Source: Proteus terrae | GTDB taxonomy: Bacteria; Pseudomonadota; Gammaproteobacteria; Enterobacterales; Enterobacteriaceae | Length of the DNA stretch: 64,000 bases | Assembly (NCBI RefSeq): GCF_003144325.1 | Contig: NZ_PENS01000007.1 | Span: forward strand, 186,001 to 250,000 | Direction of reading: 5' to 3' | Shown here: one piece after another, positions 60,953 to 64,000 of the stretch | Position numbering within the stretch: position 1 is the stretch's first letter | Layout of the letters: each line of letters begins with the position of its first letter | Program-made: the position numbers and the translations under genes | Notes under the pieces: model-generated | What the model was told of the DNA's origin: nothing | Database searches by the model: none | What the model saw: only the letters and a program-made list of their open reading frames with translations

Positions 60953-61690
60953 TTACAATTTATTGAAATAGTAGTACCCAACGAATTTTAACAGCTTAAA
61001 TTGACGCTTAATTCGGCTTGGTTGTGATAACAAACGATATAACCACTCTAATCCAAGGTTTTGCCATGCTTTTGGTGCTCTTTTAACATGGCCTGTAAAC
61101 ACGTCATAAGTTCCGCCAACACCCATGTATAAAGCATCAGGGTAAATTTCACGACATGCACGAATAAATAACTCTTGCTTAGGTGATCCCATCGCAATAG
61201 TTACTATCTTCGCACCTGAGGCCTTTATACGCTCAAATAACGCCTCTCTATCTTGTGGTGTGAAGTAACCATTCTGGCTACCCACAATATTTACGTTCCA
61301 TTGCGCTTTAAGCTTATCTTCGGTTTGAGAAAGAATTTCAGGTTTACCACCAACAAGAAAAACAGGTGTTCCCTCTTTGCCTGCTCTTTCCATTAACGCT
61401 TCCCATAAATCCGCACCTGCGATACGAGAAACATTTGCATCAGGATATTTACGACGAATACCTCGCACTACACTAATACCATCCGCATAAAGATAATCAG
61501 CTTCATTGAGTAGCTCATTAAGTGCTGAGTCTGTTTCTGCTGTGAGAATTTTTTCTGCATTAATGGCAATCAGAGAGCCACTTTTTATTTGTGCTCCTTC
61601 ATAGAGATAATCCAGAAAATGAGCCATATCGCGAAATCCCCAGATATTATGTCCGCGGATTGAATACTTCGGAATTGAATTGGATCCCAT
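60953..61690 (-). CDS. wecG: UDP-ManNAcA transferase of ECA synthesis (WecG)
   Basis: A 245-residue WecG/TagA/CpsF glycosyltransferase that adds N-acetyl-mannosaminuronic acid to lipid I, making lipid II of enterobacterial common antigen. Family motifs: [25 protein letters not shown] (about 71-86), [11 protein letters not shown] (about 92) and [16 protein letters not shown] (about 172-187). The start at ATG 61690 is chosen because AAGGA lies 7 bases upstream and the ATG overlaps the wzyE stop by one base; the longer reading lacks such a site. It is the last gene of the cluster. Confidence 0.95.
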   Translation of the reverse strand: MGSNSIPKYSIRGHNIWGFRDMAHFLDYLYEGAQIKSGSLIAINAEKILTAETDSALNELLNEADYLYADGISVVRGIRRKYPDANVSRIAGADLWEALMERAGKEGTPVFLVGGKPEILSQTEDKLKAQWNVNIVGSQNGYFTPQDREALFERIKASGAKIVTIAMGSPKQELFIRACREIYPDALYMGVGGTYDVFTGHVKRAPKAWQNLGLEWLYRLLSQPSRIKRQFKLLKFVGYYYFNKL

Positions 61691-63057
61691 TACTTTTCCT
61701 TTTTCTCTAAACAACGAGGTTCACTTTGTATTTGACGAGTCACGTAATTACGCACTAACCCCGCGCTTTCAAATAACCAATAAAGCAGTTTGGCAACCAC
61801 CAAACATAAACCAAAAATTAAACAGAAAAACACAACGCGAGAAACAAAAGAATCAACACCTTCTCGTGCCAAAACAATCATATTAAAAATAGCCCCAAAG
61901 CAGAAAGCTTGCAGAATAGCCGATTTATAACGGTTGCTTTCATTGAGCCCTTGCTGATATAGCCAATCAAACCACTTAATAATCAGTCCTACAACAATCG
62001 CACCCAATGGGATGAAGGCAATGCCCCCCATAACAACCAGAGAGCCAATTAAGGTCGGTGAAATAGCAAGACCCGCATGGTAATTAAGTACTTCCCATGT
62101 AAAATAGTTTGCTGAATTCAGCACTACATCTGGGCGTTCTGGCCATACCCAAGAAGGAATAAAGACATAAAAATCACGAATAATCGGTGCAAGTCCTTGG
62201 AACTCAATCTTGTCATAATTATTAAGTAATAAAGCTAGATTTTCCCAAGGAGAGAACGTATCACGAGTGAGGTATAAGAAAGTATAGAATGCCTCTGCAC
62301 CACTCACATCAAGGCCATAGCGTTTTAACGCCAACCAGAACATTCCAATAATACTCATAACCCCAGCGGCAACCAGCATCCATAAGGTAATCCAGCCTCG
62401 AACAATACCGATAAACAAAAACAGCGCAAAAGCGATGATGATATTAGCGCGGGTTCCGCCCACGATAATGTAGGTTAAGATCCCAAAACCCACCGTTGCA
62501 CAGAGGAAGAAAATCCACCGTTGTTGAGTGGGTTTTAAGAAATAAACCACCAGCATTGCGGGGATAAAAAAATAGAAAAAGCGCTTAAGCGCAACACCTG
62601 ATACTTGACTTGAAAAAATTTGGCTATACGTTTTGAGCTTAAAGAGTAAAAAGCCATTTTGTAGAAAGAAAATTCCCACAGTTACAAACGCTATTAATGC
62701 CAATAAAATCCAAGTAAGGTTGGTTTCTACTCTATTCATCGTAAATAGCGACCTAGAAGGGCCGTCAACCGATTTTCTCAGCCTTACCTTATAGGTTACA
62801 TAATAAATGGCATAGAAGCTTGTAGAGGCTAATAGCGCGTATAATAATGAATCAACGGGTACAACTGCGACATCAAATTGGAATACCAACATACAAGTCA
62901 GTGGGAAACCAAAATAAAAGGTCAGCAGATAGAGCATTGAGAAAAAAACATTAAAATTAAAGCGAACTCGACGAAACTCTTGATAAGTCAGCAATAAAAT
63001 AAAACTCAAAGAGATAAAATAAACAAGTGTTAAGCCACCCAGTTCCGCCAATGTCAT
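61690..63057 (-). CDS. wzyE: ECA polymerase WzyE
   Basis: A 455-residue inner-membrane protein with about eleven spans, including [13 protein letters not shown] after span 3 and the WzyE-typical periplasmic segment [62 protein letters not shown] (about 270-330, read in parts). It polymerises ECA trisaccharide repeats in the periplasm. It overlaps wecF by 4 bases and wecG by 1 base, so the three genes are coupled. Confidence 0.95.
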   Translation of the reverse strand: MTLAELGGLTLVYFISLSFILLLTYQEFRRVRFNFNVFFSMLYLLTFYFGFPLTCMLVFQFDVAVVPVDSLLYALLASTSFYAIYYVTYKVRLRKSVDGPSRSLFTMNRVETNLTWILLALIAFVTVGIFFLQNGFLLFKLKTYSQIFSSQVSGVALKRFFYFFIPAMLVVYFLKPTQQRWIFFLCATVGFGILTYIIVGGTRANIIIAFALFLFIGIVRGWITLWMLVAAGVMSIIGMFWLALKRYGLDVSGAEAFYTFLYLTRDTFSPWENLALLLNNYDKIEFQGLAPIIRDFYVFIPSWVWPERPDVVLNSANYFTWEVLNYHAGLAISPTLIGSLVVMGGIAFIPLGAIVVGLIIKWFDWLYQQGLNESNRYKSAILQAFCFGAIFNMIVLAREGVDSFVSRVVFFCLIFGLCLVVAKLLYWLFESAGLVRNYVTRQIQSEPRCLEKKEK

Positions 63058-64000
63058 TGCGGCTCTCCTGTGCTCATCTCAATTAACTCTTTCCAACCAT
63101 CCGTGAAATTAGGCGCAAAGAAGGCAATATTTTGGCGATCAAGCATCAGCAATTGACGTTTAGCCTCTTCAATCAGCGCAATATCTAATTTGTCCCCAGA
63201 GAAAAAAACAGGAACACTTTGCTCAGTTAAGTCCTGCCAAAATGGATTTTGACGACTAATAACAAAAGGGATCGCAAATTGAATAAGCAGACAAAGCGTG
63301 CCAATACCTTGTTGACGGTGGAAAATAAAATAGCCTAAATCGCATGTTTTTAATAACGCGAGATAATCATCAAATGCCAATTTGTCACGTAATATTTCAA
63401 CCTGATTATAGGGAAGCAATTGGCTAGCTGCTTGGGCTACTTCATTAATATAAACGTGATTATTTTCAGGATATCCCATTGGAATAATCACTTTTGCTCG
63501 CGTTCCATATTGCTCGGCAATTGCCTGTAAAGCTTCAATATGGCGATTCGATCTATCCCCTGAATTACCCACAATAATGGTGAGCTGTTTCTCATCAATA
63601 GGCGCTTTTTCTGTCACCGTAAGCGCAGGATCCATTCTTGTTGGGAAATAGAGCAAACTGGCTGGAATATTAACGTTAAATTGTGCGAAGTAATTCAGAT
63701 CACCTCGTGTACCAAATACTCGGCCCACACGTTTTTGGGCGAGTTTACGAAGAAGATAGAAGAGTTTAAATTTTAGCTGTTTAGAATCCTGATATAAATC
63801 AGCACCCCAAATATGCCACCAAAATTGATGACGTTTGATCTTGCCAGTTAATAATGCCAACCAAATAGGCGCATTAAACTGACCTAAAAAAAGGAATCGT
63901 TGATGGGTATCGGCTTTGGCTAATGTGACCACTCTCTGTGCAACCTGCTTTTTATCAGCTAAACACTCAATATCTAAAGCTGGGTAGCTTTCTTGCAGTG
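63054..64000 (-). CDS. wecF: TDP-Fuc4NAc:lipid II transferase WecF, 5'-truncated by window edge
   Basis: The frame stays open to the window edge, so the first 40-odd codons are missing; the GTG at 63932 is internal. About 315 residues are visible. [74 protein letters not shown] and [20 protein letters not shown] match E. coli WecF segment by segment. The enzyme adds the third sugar of the ECA repeat. The residues encoded upstream of 63932 ([15 protein letters not shown]) also align with WecF. Confidence 0.95.
   Translation of the reverse strand, partial: LQESYPALDIECLADKKQVAQRVVTLAKADTHQRFLFLGQFNAPIWLALLTGKIKRHQFWWHIWGADLYQDSKQLKFKLFYLLRKLAQKRVGRVFGTRGDLNYFAQFNVNIPASLLYFPTRMDPALTVTEKAPIDEKQLTIIVGNSGDRSNRHIEALQAIAEQYGTRAKVIIPMGYPENNHVYINEVAQAASQLLPYNQVEILRDKLAFDDYLALLKTCDLGYFIFHRQQGIGTLCLLIQFAIPFVISRQNPFWQDLTEQSVPVFFSGDKLDIALIEEAKRQLLMLDRQNIAFFAPNFTDGWKELIEMSTGEPQ

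Overview
The window looks like a chromosomal segment of Proteus (P. mirabilis or a close relative; in any case Morganellaceae). The evidence is the low G+C content, gammaproteobacterial gene sets in enterobacterial order, very AT-rich intergenic DNA, and a chaperone-usher fimbrial operon embedded in core genes. Nothing in it is phage- or plasmid-like, and I see no insertion sequence, CRISPR array or rRNA gene.

Layout. (1) 0.2-5.6 kb: a lone gabD-like dehydrogenase; a minus-strand unit rpmE2-rpmJ2-zinT behind a strong Zur-type operator; an unrecognised 564-residue alpha-helical protein; and ytfB. (2) 5.6-12.8 kb, minus strand: rplI-rpsR-priB-rpsF, then rlmB-rnr-nsrR, then purA. (3) 13.2-22.1 kb, minus strand: the hfq superoperon tsaE-amiB-mutL-miaA-hfq-hflX-hflK-hflC. 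Compared with E. coli it lacks nnr before tsaE and yjeT after hflC. (4) 22.3-30.7 kb: queG, a gene-free stretch with three consensus DnaA boxes and an IHF site (a datA-like locus), three tRNA-Gly genes, orn, rsgA, psd and mscM. (5) 30.7-38 kb: 1.3 kb of very AT-rich DNA, a LysR regulator and a four-gene fimbrial operon (subunit, chaperone, usher, tip adhesin). This block sits where two chromosome segments that are far apart in E. coli meet. (6) 38-53.7 kb: yigL-pldB-recQ, pldA, yigI, rarD, a small unknown gene, uvrD (with a LexA box), yigB-xerC-yigA-dapF-lptM, cyaY and cyaA (UUG start, CRP site). (7) 53.7-64 kb: hemC-hemD-hemX-hemY, a small membrane protein, the sRNA gene glmZ with a sigma-54 promoter and GlrR/IHF sites, a (TAGAAG)15 microsatellite, the tRNA cluster Arg-His-Leu-Pro, and the end of the enterobacterial common antigen cluster wecG-wzyE-wecF. 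wecF is cut by the window edge.

Functional themes. Most genes are housekeeping: translation and tRNA modification (ribosomal proteins, MiaA, TsaE, QueG, RlmB, RsgA), RNA control (Hfq, RNase R, Orn, GlmZ), DNA repair (MutL, UvrD, RecQ, XerC), envelope work (AmiB, HflKC, Psd, PldA, PldB, MscM, Wec proteins) and tetrapyrrole synthesis. The accessory content is mainly the fimbrial island. The most rewarding non-coding signals are the Zur operator, the datA-like DnaA/IHF cluster, the sigma-54 control region of glmZ and the hexanucleotide array. All identifications come from reading the sequence and from remembered family features; no database search was run.
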